From positions 1-64,000 of the forward strand of contig JACPFM010000133.1 of assembly GCA_016182965.1 (NCBI GenBank): a stretch of 64,000 bases of DNA. The letters are read 5' to 3'. The notes below the pieces were generated by a model. That model worked only from the letters and a program-made list of their open reading frames with translations. It was not told the origin of the DNA and did not search any database. Position numbers and translations under genes: made by a program. Position 1 is the stretch's first letter; every line of letters begins with the position of its first letter. Positions 54,255-63,342 of this stretch are shown here, one piece after another. This stretch comes from Deltaproteobacteria bacterium. GTDB taxonomy: Bacteria > Myxococcota_A > Polyangia > Polyangiales > JADJMO01.

Positions 54255-54716
54255 TCAAGGACCGGGCGGGCCGTCGCAGCGGAGCGGCAGATGGCCCCAG
54301 CGCGTCGTCAGTCCGGTCTCGTCGTACACGCAGATGTAGTACCAGATGAAGCCCGCTCCCTCGCCGGCGGACGCGTCGCAAAGCGGGTACTTGCAGATCA
54401 TGTCGTGCTCGGGGCAGACCGAGCCGACGACCGGTCGCGTGCTCGGGCAACCCTCGGGCGTCGGTGGCGGGCCGCAGGGCGTGCCGGTGACGGGCGTCCA
54501 AGTCGCGCCCTCGCCGGTGCACGAGAACGACAGCGTCTGTCGCGTAGAAGGATCGCAGAGCTCGGGATAGTCGCAGGTGAGCGCGGGGCCGCACGGCCCG
54601 CTGGGCGGAAGCTCCGGGCACGAGGGGCCGTCGGTCGAGAGGGTGCCGGTGCGCGCGCCGCAGCCGGCGAGGGCGGCGGCGAGGAACCATGCCCGGGACG
54701 TCTCAGAGACCTGCAT
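54255..54716 (-). CDS. Cysteine-rich lipoprotein
   Basis: 153 residues. Signal and lipobox FLAAALAGC (Cys about 19). The mature part has about 12 Cys arranged in two modules, each with the pattern C-x-Y-x-x-C: LTCDYPELC and MICKYPLC, with a trailing Tyr/Phe-x-C and Trp. The start at 54716 overlaps the end of the upstream gene (14 bases). It is the last gene of a four-gene secreted operon. A disulphide-rich surface protein is likely, with no known function. Confidence 0.75.
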   Translation of the reverse strand: MQVSETSRAWFLAAALAGCGARTGTLSTDGPSCPELPPSGPCGPALTCDYPELCDPSTRQTLSFSCTGEGATWTPVTGTPCGPPPTPEGCPSTRPVVGSVCPEHDMICKYPLCDASAGEGAGFIWYYICVYDETGLTTRWGHLPLRCDGPPGP

Positions 54717-55215
54717 CGGCGCAGTCGGTACGGAGATCGCGCCTGAAGATCAGTCCGCCATCGATGCCTTCCCACGGTCGGCACGAGTACTTGGAGACCT
54801 GGCCGGCCCCGCCGTCCCCGCAGTACTTGTATTCGCAGATCTTCCCAGCATCCTTGCATCCCACCACGTCATCGGGTGGTCCGAGCGGACAGCCATCAGG
54901 ACCGAATTCCTGAAAACACTTCAGCCTGCCCGGCACCCACTCGCTCTTGCCCTCGAACGGCAGAACGCACTCGATCGTGTCGATTCCGACGTTCTCACCG
55001 GTGCAGCGATAGTACTTGCACAGCTTGCCCGGGGGGCAGGGCTCCTTTCGATCCGACATGTTGACGGGGCAGCCGTCGTCGCGCAGCGCGATTTCGGCCC
55101 GCGCATCGGCCGCGACCGCCGAGTCGAGGGAGGGCGCCGCCGGCGAATCGTTCTCGCCGACCTTGCCGCAGCCAACCGCGAGCACGGCTGCGATGAACCA
55201 GGCGAGGCGGCTCAC
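54703..55215 (-). CDS. Cysteine-rich lipoprotein, paralogue of the next gene
   Basis: 170 residues from a GTG that overlaps the preceding stop (GTGA). Lipobox VLAVGC (Cys about 16). Two modules again carry C-x-Y-x-x-C: KLCKYYRC and KICEYKYC, each followed by about 15 residues, Tyr/Glu-x-C and a Trp. Pattern and position indicate it arose from the same module as the gene at 54255. It is probably exported to the outer membrane. Function unknown. Confidence 0.76.
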   Translation of the reverse strand: MSRLAWFIAAVLAVGCGKVGENDSPAAPSLDSAVAADARAEIALRDDGCPVNMSDRKEPCPPGKLCKYYRCTGENVGIDTIECVLPFEGKSEWVPGRLKCFQEFGPDGCPLGPPDDVVGCKDAGKICEYKYCGDGGAGQVSKYSCRPWEGIDGGLIFRRDLRTDCADAGL

Positions 55216-55577
55216 GGCGTGCACCCCGCGGCTCGAAGCGCCTCGCTCGAGACGAGGGCGCGCTTCTCTGCGGCGAACGCCTCCTCGAAGGCCGTGTTCT
55301 CGCCGCCGTGGCTCGCAACGAGCTTCGTGCGCACGGCGGCCAGCGCCGCATACCGTCCGGCTACACAGGGCTTCATGGCGGCGGCCGGCGCAGACGCCTC
55401 CGGCGGCGGCGCCTTCTTCGGCTTCTTGCTCCCGTCGATGCGCGTGACCGGTACGCTCGACGGTTTGCCGGCGGGTTCGGCGCGCGCCGGTGCCACCGCG
55501 TCGTGGTGCAGCACCACGGACGCGGTGATGGCGCTCAAGAGCAGGCCAACGATGGCGGTTTGCTTCGTGTTCATCAT
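55212..55577 (-). CDS. Small secreted or membrane-anchored protein
   Basis: 121 residues. One N-terminal hydrophobic helix (about 8-24, AIVGLLLSAITASVVL) followed by a Pro/Lys/Ala-rich linker and a helical C-terminal part with two Cys. It lies 9 bases after the large exoprotein gene and overlaps the next lipoprotein gene. The function is unknown. It is part of the secreted operon 54255-57870. Confidence 0.65.
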   Translation of the reverse strand: MMNTKQTAIVGLLLSAITASVVLHHDAVAPARAEPAGKPSSVPVTRIDGSKKPKKAPPPEASAPAAAMKPCVAGRYAALAAVRTKLVASHGGENTAFEEAFAAEKRALVSSEALRAAGCTP

Positions 55578-55586
55578 GGCCTCCCG

Positions 55587-57870
55587 TCAGTACCCGTCGC
55601 CGTTCTTCAGACCGCACGCCAAGCCTTCATCGGACATGCCCAGCCCGTGCAGGCCGAGGCATATCCCGCGCTCCATGACGCGGAAGTCGTTGATGTCGGT
55701 CAGCGCCGCGTGGAACGTGCCGTCGGCGAACGGGAGGAACGTCAGGTAGTCCGCCTCGTCCTTCTCCGTGTTGGGGACAGGAAGCCTGACGTGCAGCGCG
55801 GCCTTGAGGGCAGAGAGCTCGCCCGTCTCGCGAAGCACGAACCCGGTGCTCTTGAGCGTCCTGCCCCACTGGTCCCACGCGAAGTCGAGCCAGCGATGCC
55901 CGTTGTAGCTGCCACCTGCCAGCGGAGCGGGGCCAGGTGTCGGCGGGGCGGACGCGCTGATCTGGCGCGTGACGTAGAACATAGGGTGTTGTTTGCCTAC
56001 GGCACCGCCGGGCTCGTCGGACGGCACCACGGCGATCCAGAACTGGCCGACCGTGCGATCGCCTCCAAGAGGTTCCGCCACGCTCTGTCCGCCCTCGCGG
56101 AGTGTGTGGAAGGCGACCGAAGGCTTGCGGCCGGCGAGCTTGGGGTTGCCCGGGAGGCGGATGTCCTCGGTCCAGCTGTCAGCATCCCTGTCGTAGCAGT
56201 AGAAGTAGGCGTCGTCCCGAACCTCGCCGTGGTCAGGGTCGATGCGAGGCTTTCCGAAGACGCCGCAGGCCGCACCGAAATCTGCCGGATCCGGGCCGCC
56301 GGGAAGGCGATTCGGCCACGTGGCGACGCCCGCTACGCGCCGGGCCTGTAGCCACGTCCCGCCATCGTCGCGGACCTCTTTTCTAGTCCAAGTGCCGTCG
56401 GCCGCCGTAGCCCAGTACCAGACGTGTCGGCCGAGCGGATCGCCGGCCTCGACCAGGAACATCGCCAACAACGACTGTTGCGGGTACTCCGGGTGCAGGC
56501 TCGGCGTGACGTACATGTAGGAGAGATCGATCTCCGTATCGAGCTGCAGGTCGGAGGCAATCGGTGTCCCCGATCCAGGTTGCCAACCGAGGTCATCGAG
56601 GGTGATCGTGCTGGTGCGCCGCACCCAGGCCTTCCCGTCGGTGGTCGTGTACGCAAGGACGATCTGACCGTCCCACTCGAGGGCGCTGACGCCGGCGATG
56701 TTCTCGGTCGTCGTCAGCGGTACCGCGCGAATCGGCCACGACTCGAAGGTATGGCAGTTCGTTTCACCCAACCTGCCGGAGCCGCCCTGATCGATCCCGA
56801 ACAGCTCCTCTGCGTCGAGCAGGCCGTCTCGGTCGGAGTCTCTCAGCCGGGCGAGGTGGCGCGACTGGCAGTACGGCTTCGACCATGGGTCGCCTGTGTT
56901 CGCGGTGTCGCAGCTGCCCAGGTAGAACTCGAGGTACTTGCCGAGGCCATCGCCGTCCTCGTCTCGGATCGGCCGGTCATTCGTGTAGACGTGCGTCTTT
57001 CCCTCGGTGGCGTACGCGCCGACGACCAGGTTGTAGAGCCGCCAGGGTTCCCCCGTCGACGCCGAGATGCGGTCCATCGTCCCGACGCCCGAGTCGTCGT
57101 CGAAAGCCGCGAGGCGGTTGGCCGAGTCCAACGCGAGCAGAACGGTGTCGTTGGTGCCTCCGGCCGCGGCGTTGACCTCGGCGGTCTGGTACTCGTACCC
57201 GGGCGCGCTGAGGTGGCTCGCCGGGCTGCTGATCCACGTGCCCTTGAACGGCGCCGTGTACGCCAACGTCGTCCAGCTCGCCGGATAAAGCGGATCGGGA
57301 GTCTTCGTCGGACACCCGATGGGCAGGTCCGCGCATCGCTCCTCACACTTGTCCCACGGGTCGCTGGCGCTCCGATCGCACTGCATCACCTTCGTGGTGC
57401 CCCAGCCGTACATCGAGTACGCGCGGACCACGAGCTTGTAATACCCGTCGATGAGCGGCGTGAACGCGAACCGGGAGTTCCAGCCCATCCCCGAGTAGTC
57501 GTCGTTGTAGGCCTTCTCCTGCCCGCTGCTGCCGCTCTGGTACCAGAGGTGCATTACGGTGTCGCCGGAGTCTGCCCACGTCCGGAAGTAGTAGGTCTTG
57601 CCGGTCGTGAGGTACACGCTTGTCGTGTACACCTGCGATGCTTGAACGTCGCGGTTGATCCAGCCGACGGTAGCCGACGCGCGCGCGGGGACCGACAGAA
57701 CGCCAAGCGCCAGGAACAGAGCCGTCGCTACCGCACCACCACGCTTACGTCTCGCGGCCCTTCGGGCAGCCGCGATGCGGGATTTGTGGGGGGGGGGCCT
57801 GATTGTCGGCCGCTGGCAGCGTCGCGCGATCGCTCTGCATGGGCGCGATCCTGGGCGAGCGCGAGCGCAT
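55587..57870 (-). CDS. Large secreted Ca-binding-type protein, frameshifted at a 10-G tract
   Basis: About 750 residues if repaired. A signal-peptide-like stretch (AVATALFLALGVLSVPARASA, encoded about 57680-57740) leads into YTTSVYLTTGKTYYFRTWADSGDTVMHLWY, which resembles pre-peptidase C-terminal (PPC) domains. Asp-rich repeats DEDGDGLGKYLE and DSDRDGLLDAEELFG look like thrombospondin-3/dockerin-type Ca sites. The frame carrying the signal has no start codon upstream. ATGs at 57870 and 57840 are in another frame, separated by a run of ten G (57788-57797). With nine G the frames join. It is therefore off or mis-sequenced here. Confidence 0.72.
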
Positions 57871-58089
57871 GGTCAACGGCCTTCGAGGCCCGCGAAAGCT
57901 GCCCCACGTTCTGGCGTTCGCGACGCGCGCGCGATTTCCAGCGTGTTCGGGCGGACGCGACGCACGGTGACGCTGACGATTGTCACCGAATACTGGTTGC
58001 CGTGAGCTTGGCGCTGCGACATGAACGGTCGCATATCGGCGGCAATCGAAGATGGTGGAACTGATGACGTCCGGGCCGCGTTCACTCCG

Positions 58090-58460
58090 CCGGACCGCCG
58101 GGAGCTCGCGCGGCGCGGCGCGCCACGTGCCGATCCGCCGGATCGCGATCAGGAGCAGCGTGCGCGACGCCGAGTCGGCGGTGCTGCTGCCCATCGAGAC
58201 GCCCATCACGCCGAAGCCGCGCGAGGGCGCGAGCCACGTGAAGACGAGGCGCACCACGAAGGCGCGCGCCGAGCTCCTGCGCAACCGGGGGCGCCGGACG
58301 CGGTGGCGAAGCCCTCGACGGTCATGAACGAGATCACCTCGATGGCGATCCGCGCCTGGTCGGAGACCATCGCGTCGTCGCCGAGGCGCGCGATCATCCA
58401 GACGTACGCCATGTCGCTGGCCCGAGCGGGCGCTCGCGCATGCGAAGCGCTGAACGAGCG
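58090..58460 (-). pseudogene. MATE transporter remnant fused to a hipA 3'-end relic
   Basis: 58090-58420 matches the MATE gene at 63343-63940 closely (RLVFTWLAPSRGFGVMGV versus RLVVTWIATSRGFGVMGV; MAYVWMIARLGDDAM versus MAFVWMIARLGDDAM) but lacks about 270 bases of the middle and changes frame. Right after it, 58424-58460 matches the last codons of hipA (54183-54220) at 35 of 37 bases (GAGCGGGCGCTCGCGC, then TGCGAAGCG). So the segment is a deletion scar joining pieces of two genes. Not functional. Confidence 0.85.
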
Positions 58461-58526
58461 CGAACACGGCGAGCCCACATGAGCGCCGCTGGCGGCGCCA
58501 CGCACCATGCGGGCGGCGTCGCCCAT

Positions 58527-59335
58527 TCAGCCTTTCAGCTTCGCCAGCTCGTCGCGCAGCCCGGCCAGCTCCGCTTCGGCGGCCTCTCTCGCCGCGCGCT
58601 CCTCCTCGAGGCGGCGCTCGAGATCGCGGACGTGCGCGAGCGCCTCGGTCATCGCCGCTTCGAGGCGTACCACCAGCTCGTCGAGCTCGGGGACGCGCGC
58701 GCCCGCGTGGAAGAAGCGCACCCGCCCGCCGGCGGCCAACAGGTCGAGCCCGAGCACCTCCGAGCGGAACCCGTCGGGCCCGGCGACGAGCGCCGTGTAG
58801 CGTTGCTCCGCCTCGAGGCGATAGCCGACGAGCGCGCCGCTCGTGACGTTGAACGCGAAGTACTCGCGGATCCCGAGCCGCGCGTAGCGCTCGACGTCGT
58901 CGACCAAGTCCTTGCGCCAGCCGCCGGCGACGTGCACCTCGAGCGCCAGATCGACGCCCTTGCCTTCTGCCTCGACGACCCACCTCCTCCGCGGGCCGGG
59001 ATCGACCTCGAGCACGGCGATCATGTCGGGCGCGAAGACGCGCTCGGCCGGGTAGAAGACGGGCAGGTTCGTGCCGATGTAGATCCTGCGGCCGAGCTTG
59101 TCGAAGAAGCGACGCAGCGCGCCGCGCGGCCGCACCGACGCCTCGAAGTGGTCGTCGCCCTCGGGCGGCGCGACGCCGAGCTCGGGTTCGAGCTCGGAAG
59201 GCAGTGCGTCGACGACGGCGGCGCGCGCCTCGGGGGAGAGCGCGGCCCAGACCTCTCGGGAGGGCGCGCGCGGATCGGTCGGGTCGAGCCGCCAGCCGGG
59301 CGTCGAGGGGCGGGCGTTGGACGGGCGTTGGACAT
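58527..59335 (-). pseudogene. Uma2-family (DUF820) nuclease-like gene, frameshifted by 11-bp duplication
   Basis: About 265 residues if repaired. The body matches Uma2 (restriction-endonuclease-like fold) proteins: FAPDMIAVLEVDPGPRRRWVVEAEGKGVDLALEVHV, then YARLGIREYFAF and a C-terminal coiled coil. The ATG at 59335 opens a different frame because the 11-bp unit CGGGCGTTGGA occurs twice (59311-59321, 59322-59332). With one copy the start reads MSNARPSTPGW and joins the body. So the gene is disrupted or switched off. It is a paralogue of the intact gene at 62433. Confidence 0.8.
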
Positions 59336-59347
59336 GACCCTCAGAGC

Positions 59348-59512
59348 CTAGAGCACCGAACGGTTTGAAGCCTGCTGCAACCCGCGATGTTGCGCGATCT
59401 TCGCGTCGTACTCCCTCCGGTCTCCTCGACGTACTGCCAGTACGCCTGCGTCGCCCTCCGGTCCGTGCGACGCGAATCTCACGCAACGGATTCAAACCGT
59501 TCGGTGCTCTAG
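59348..59512. mobile_element. MITE-like element with 22-bp terminal inverted repeats
   Basis: 165 bases bounded by perfect 22-base inverted repeats (left begins CTAGAGCACCGAACGG at 59348; right ends CCGTTCGGTGCTCTAG at 59512). No open reading frame of its own. Internal inverted pair GTACT/AGTAC. A truncated copy with the same left end and interior is at 38570-38708. It lies between the divergent Uma2-like remnant and the SNF2 gene. No clear target-site duplication was identified. Confidence 0.9.
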
Positions 59513-59714
59513 CAAAGCTACGCGTTCGTGCGGCGCCCCGCGGCAGCAGCGGAAGCTGCCGCGCGAGCAGATCGGCGGCGGGCCGCACGGCGTACCCGTC
59601 GCCGTTCTCGGGCCACAGGGCGCGCACCGCGCCCGATCCTGCACCACGAGGCGCCGAAGGGCGAGTCGACGCCGCACGCTTGCCGCACGCGCGCGTCTCG
59701 TCAACAGAGCGCCG

Positions 59715-62348
59715 ATGGCGACGATCGCGCTCAAGCCGCTCAAGCACACCGCCCCCATCTGCGCCGACTACGCCGACGAGGCCGCCGTGATCCGCTTCGA
59801 GCGCGAGATGCGCGAGCACCGCGCGCACAGCGAGGCGTTCCGGATCGCCGTCCTCGGCACCGGCCAGTACGCCGTCTCCGGCGAGGGTGGCGAGCGCAGG
59901 CTCGTCGACCTCGTCGATCGGTCGCGCGAGCACGACAGCTGCAACTGCCCGGACTTCGTCACCAACGAGCTCGGGACCTGCAAGCACCTCGAAGCGGTGT
60001 ACCGCGCCCTCGAGTCCCGTCTCGCGCGTGAGCAAGAGAGGCTCCCCGCGCGCGTCGAGCGCGCCACCCTCGCGGTCGACGGGCGCGGCGGCGGAAGGCT
60101 CGTCGCGCTCGGCCGCTGGACCGAGGAGCGTCTCGCCCGCATCGGTCTGCGCCGCACGCGAGAGGGCGTGACCGCGATCGGGGGCTCCACCGCGCTCGCC
60201 GCGGTGACGGCGACGGCGTCGGACGTTCGGGTCGTCCACGCCGCGGTGCCGGTCGCGAACATGCTCCGCGCGCGCGCCGAGAGCGAGCGCCGCGCGGCGC
60301 AGATCGAGCGCGCGCTCGCGCGAAGAGACATCTCCGTCGACGTGCTCCGCTCGCCCCTCTTCGAGTACCAGCGAGTGGGCGTCGCGCACCTCGTCACGCG
60401 CGGCCGCGCGCTCCTCGCCGACGACATGGGGCTCGGCAAGACCGTGCAGGCGATCGCCGCGTGCGAGCTCTTGCGCCGGCGCGGCGAGGCGTCGCGCGTC
60501 CTCATCGTGACGCCGGCGTCCCTCAAGGACCAGTGGGCGCGCGAGATCGCGAGGTACGCGGGCGAGCGCGCGGTGGTGATCGGCGGGGGCAGCGACCAGC
60601 GCCGCGCCGCCTTCGAGACCGACGCGCCGTACCGCATCGTCAACTACGAGCTCACCTGGCGCGAGCTCGAGCGCATCCAGGCCCTCGACGCCGACGTGCT
60701 CGTGCTCGACGAGGCGCAGCGGGCCAAGAACTTCCGCACCAAGACGGCGACGACGCTTCGCAAGCTGCCCTCGCGGTTCCTCTTCGTGCTCACGGGCACG
60801 CCCATCGAGAACCGTCTCGACGATCTCTACTCGCTCATGCAGCTGGTCGATCCGGCGGCGCTCGGCCCGCTCTGGCGGTTCAACCACGACTTCCACGTGC
60901 AGGCGCGGCGCGGCCGCGTCACCGGGACCAAGAACCTCGGCGAGCTGCGCGCGCGGCTCGCGCCCATCGCGCTCCGCCGTCGCAAGGAGGAGGTCCTGTC
61001 GCAGCTGCCCGCGCTCACCGAGCAGACGCGCTACACGGCCCTGACCGACTTGCAGGTGCGCATGGAGGGCGAGCACCGCGCCGAGGCGGCGAGGTACCTG
61101 AGCATCGCCGAGAGGCGCGCGCTCCGCCCCGAAGAGCAGCAGCGCCTCATGGGGCATCTGCTCAAGGCACGCCAGGCCTGCAACGCCGTCGAGCTCTGCG
61201 ATCCCCTCCGCGGCAAGGGCTCGCCCAAGCTCGACGAGCTCGAGCAGCTCGTCTCCGAGATCGTCGAGCAGGGGACCGCGAAGGTCCTCATCTTCAGCGA
61301 GTGGGTCGAGATGCTCGCCCTCGCGGCCCAGCGGCTCGACGCGCTCGACGTCGGCTACGAGACCCTCCACGGCGGCGTTCCGACCGACCGCAGGCCGGAG
61401 CTGCTGCGCCGCTTCCGCGAAGATCCCGACGTGCGCGTGCTGCTCTCGACCGACGCGGGCGGCGTGGGGCTGAACCTGCAGGAGGCCAGCTACGTCGTGC
61501 ACCTCGACCTGCCGTGGAGCCCGGGCAAGCTCGATCAGCGCACGGCGCGCGCCCACCGCCTCGGCCAGACGCGCGGCGTGTCGGTGACGTACCTCTGCGC
61601 GGAAGCAGGGATCGAGAGGGGGATCGAGGGCACGCTCGGCGCCAAGCGCGCGCTGCGCGGCGCGGCGCTCGATCCGACGAGCGACGTCGACGGCGTCGAG
61701 GCGGTCGGGTTCAGCGTGTTCGTCACGCAGCTCAAGGAAGCGATGGAGCGGCTCGAGGCGCCCGACACGATCGACGTGGCGGAGGAGCCGGCGCAGCTCA
61801 TCGAGCAGCCGCCGGTCGAGATCGAACCCGTCTTGCAGCTCGGGATCGCCGAGGCGGCCTTGCTCGCGCACGCGCCTGCCGACGCGCACGCGCCTGCCGA
61901 CGCGCACGCGCCCGCCGACGCGCACCCGCCCGCCTACCCGCACGCGCCCGTCGACGCGCAGGCAGCCGTCGCGTCGGCCCGCGCTCGGGATCGACTGCGG
62001 CTCGCGCGCGTCGTGCTCGACGCCGGCTTCTCGAGCGACGCGGTCGTCGCCGCGTACGACGCAGTCTCCGCCGCGATCGCGCGGGTCGCCGGCGAGGATA
62101 GGCCGCTCGATCACGCGGCGCTCGTCGCGCGGCTCTATCGCGATCTGGTGCCGCGCGGGCTCGTGCCCGCTGCCCTCGCGTCGACGCTGGCGCGCCTTCG
62201 CGATCTCACGCTGCTGCGCGCCGAGGGCGTCGAGGTCGACGGCGGGCTCGCGCGCGACGCGGTCGAGGAGGCCGAAGCCTGGGTCACGCGGCTCTCCGGC
62301 GAGACGACGCTGGTCGGCACGAGCGCTGTGCCCGCGCTCTTGTCGTGA
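59715..62348 (+). CDS. SWIM-domain SNF2-family helicase
   Basis: 877 residues. A SWIM zinc finger (CNCPDFVTNELGTCKH, about 76-91) is at the N-terminus. The SNF2 motor follows: Walker A LLADDMGLGKTVQAI (about 234-248), DEAQ-like VLDEAQRAKN (about 330), and HELICc motifs LIFSEWVEM, LLSTDAGGVGLNLQEAS and QRTARAHRLGQTRGVSV. After the helicase there is a His/Ala/Pro/Asp hexapeptide repeat (AHAPAD, about 715-750) and a C-terminal helical part. SNF2 translocases move on double-stranded DNA. It is flanked by two Uma2-like genes. Confidence 0.94.
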   Translation: MATIALKPLKHTAPICADYADEAAVIRFEREMREHRAHSEAFRIAVLGTGQYAVSGEGGERRLVDLVDRSREHDSCNCPDFVTNELGTCKHLEAVYRALESRLAREQERLPARVERATLAVDGRGGGRLVALGRWTEERLARIGLRRTREGVTAIGGSTALAAVTATASDVRVVHAAVPVANMLRARAESERRAAQIERALARRDISVDVLRSPLFEYQRVGVAHLVTRGRALLADDMGLGKTVQAIAACELLRRRGEASRVLIVTPASLKDQWAREIARYAGERAVVIGGGSDQRRAAFETDAPYRIVNYELTWRELERIQALDADVLVLDEAQRAKNFRTKTATTLRKLPSRFLFVLTGTPIENRLDDLYSLMQLVDPAALGPLWRFNHDFHVQARRGRVTGTKNLGELRARLAPIALRRRKEEVLSQLPALTEQTRYTALTDLQVRMEGEHRAEAARYLSIAERRALRPEEQQRLMGHLLKARQACNAVELCDPLRGKGSPKLDELEQLVSEIVEQGTAKVLIFSEWVEMLALAAQRLDALDVGYETLHGGVPTDRRPELLRRFREDPDVRVLLSTDAGGVGLNLQEASYVVHLDLPWSPGKLDQRTARAHRLGQTRGVSVTYLCAEAGIERGIEGTLGAKRALRGAALDPTSDVDGVEAVGFSVFVTQLKEAMERLEAPDTIDVAEEPAQLIEQPPVEIEPVLQLGIAEAALLAHAPADAHAPADAHAPADAHPPAYPHAPVDAQAAVASARARDRLRLARVVLDAGFSSDAVVAAYDAVSAAIARVAGEDRPLDHAALVARLYRDLVPRGLVPAALASTLARLRDLTLLRAEGVEVDGGLARDAVEEAEAWVTRLSGETTLVGTSAVPALLS

Positions 62349-62432
62349 CCGGTCGGCGAGCGTGGGACGACGAGGTCCGGTAGGCTGTCGTCCGGCTCAG
62401 CGACGCTTCGCGAGCTCGGCGGCGTCGTGCCG

Positions 62433-63230
62433 TTACGCTCCGCCGCGACGGAGCCGCTCGAGCTCGATCTTCAGACTCGCGAGCTGCTTCTCGAGCTCCC
62501 TCTCCCGCAGCCCGCTCTCCTCGAGCTCCCTGGCGCGCGCGTCGGCCTTCGCCTCGCTCTCCGAGATCATGCGCTCGAGGCGCTCGACGAGCTCGCGCGA
62601 CTCGAGGAGCTGGGCGTTTCCCTGATAGAAGCGCAGCCGCCCCTCCTCGATGACGAGGTCGAGGCCGAGCACCGAGGAGGCCAAGCGGCCGCCGAACGCG
62701 AGGAGGGGCTCGTACTTGCGTACGCCGGAGGCAGGGAGGCGATGTCCCGTCAGGCGTGAGCGGCCGCGATCGTAGATGAAATACTCCTGAATACCGAGCC
62801 GCGCGTACCGGACGACGTAGTCTTCGAGATCTTTGCGGGCGTCGCCGCTGACGTGCACCTCCATGACGAGATCGAGGCCCTTGCCCTCGGCCGAGACGAC
62901 CCAACGGGTGCGATCGCGCACCTCGACGTCGGTGACGGCGAGCAGATCCGGTGCGAATCGCGGCTCGGCGGGGTAGTAGACGGCGAGCTCCGAGGCGACG
63001 TAGACACGGCGCCCCGCCTTGGCGAAGAACGCCCGGAGCACGTCGCGCGCACCGACCTTCGCGTCGAGGTGCGCGTCGCCCTCGGGCGGGCGCAGCTCGG
63101 CGTCGGTCATTCGTGCTGGCAGCGACTCGACGACGGCGGCGCGCTGCTCGGGGGTGAGCGCGTCCCACTCGGCCTGCGACGGTGCGCGCGGCGGGCCTGC
63201 GCTCGGCGGGGTGGAGGTGCGGGCGGCCAT
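62433..63230 (-). CDS. Uma2-family (DUF820) nuclease-like protein
   Basis: 265 residues. The intact paralogue of 58527. Core FAPDLLAVTDVEVRDRTRWVVSAEGKGLDLVMEVHV (Asp, Glu-x-His pattern of PD-(D/E)xK-like folds), then YARLGIQEYFIYDR and a long C-terminal coiled coil (about 225-262). ATG 63230 was chosen because the preceding sequence is not family-like. Uma2 proteins are widespread, mostly uncharacterised and often in cyanobacteria and other bacteria. It is convergent with the SNF2 gene and next to the MATE gene. Confidence 0.85.
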   Translation of the reverse strand: MAARTSTPPSAGPPRAPSQAEWDALTPEQRAAVVESLPARMTDAELRPPEGDAHLDAKVGARDVLRAFFAKAGRRVYVASELAVYYPAEPRFAPDLLAVTDVEVRDRTRWVVSAEGKGLDLVMEVHVSGDARKDLEDYVVRYARLGIQEYFIYDRGRSRLTGHRLPASGVRKYEPLLAFGGRLASSVLGLDLVIEEGRLRFYQGNAQLLESRELVERLERMISESEAKADARARELEESGLRERELEKQLASLKIELERLRRGGA

Positions 63231-63342
63231 GCGGGGAGCATAGCGGGGTCGGTCCGCGTGGTCCGCATCATCGCCATGTGCGCAGGGCGCCTCGGTGGCG
63301 CACGGCAACGCCCACCGTTGCCGGCCGAGCTCGCTCTCGGCG

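Noticed and set aside
59365..59790. A small protein beginning MKPAATRDVARSS, also present near 38587
   Set aside because: It is translated from the MITE-like repeat in both places, so it is a product of the repeat and not a gene.
61866..61960. 18-base repeat encoding His-Ala-Pro-Ala-Asp in the SNF2 gene
   Set aside because: It is an in-frame linker between domains, common in high-GC genomes, and not evidence for a separate element.
58527..62114. A 1195-residue open frame on the minus strand
   Set aside because: Only its last part (58527-59320) is Uma2-like. The rest is the antisense of the SNF2 gene and has none of the expected sequence character. It is a by-product of high GC.
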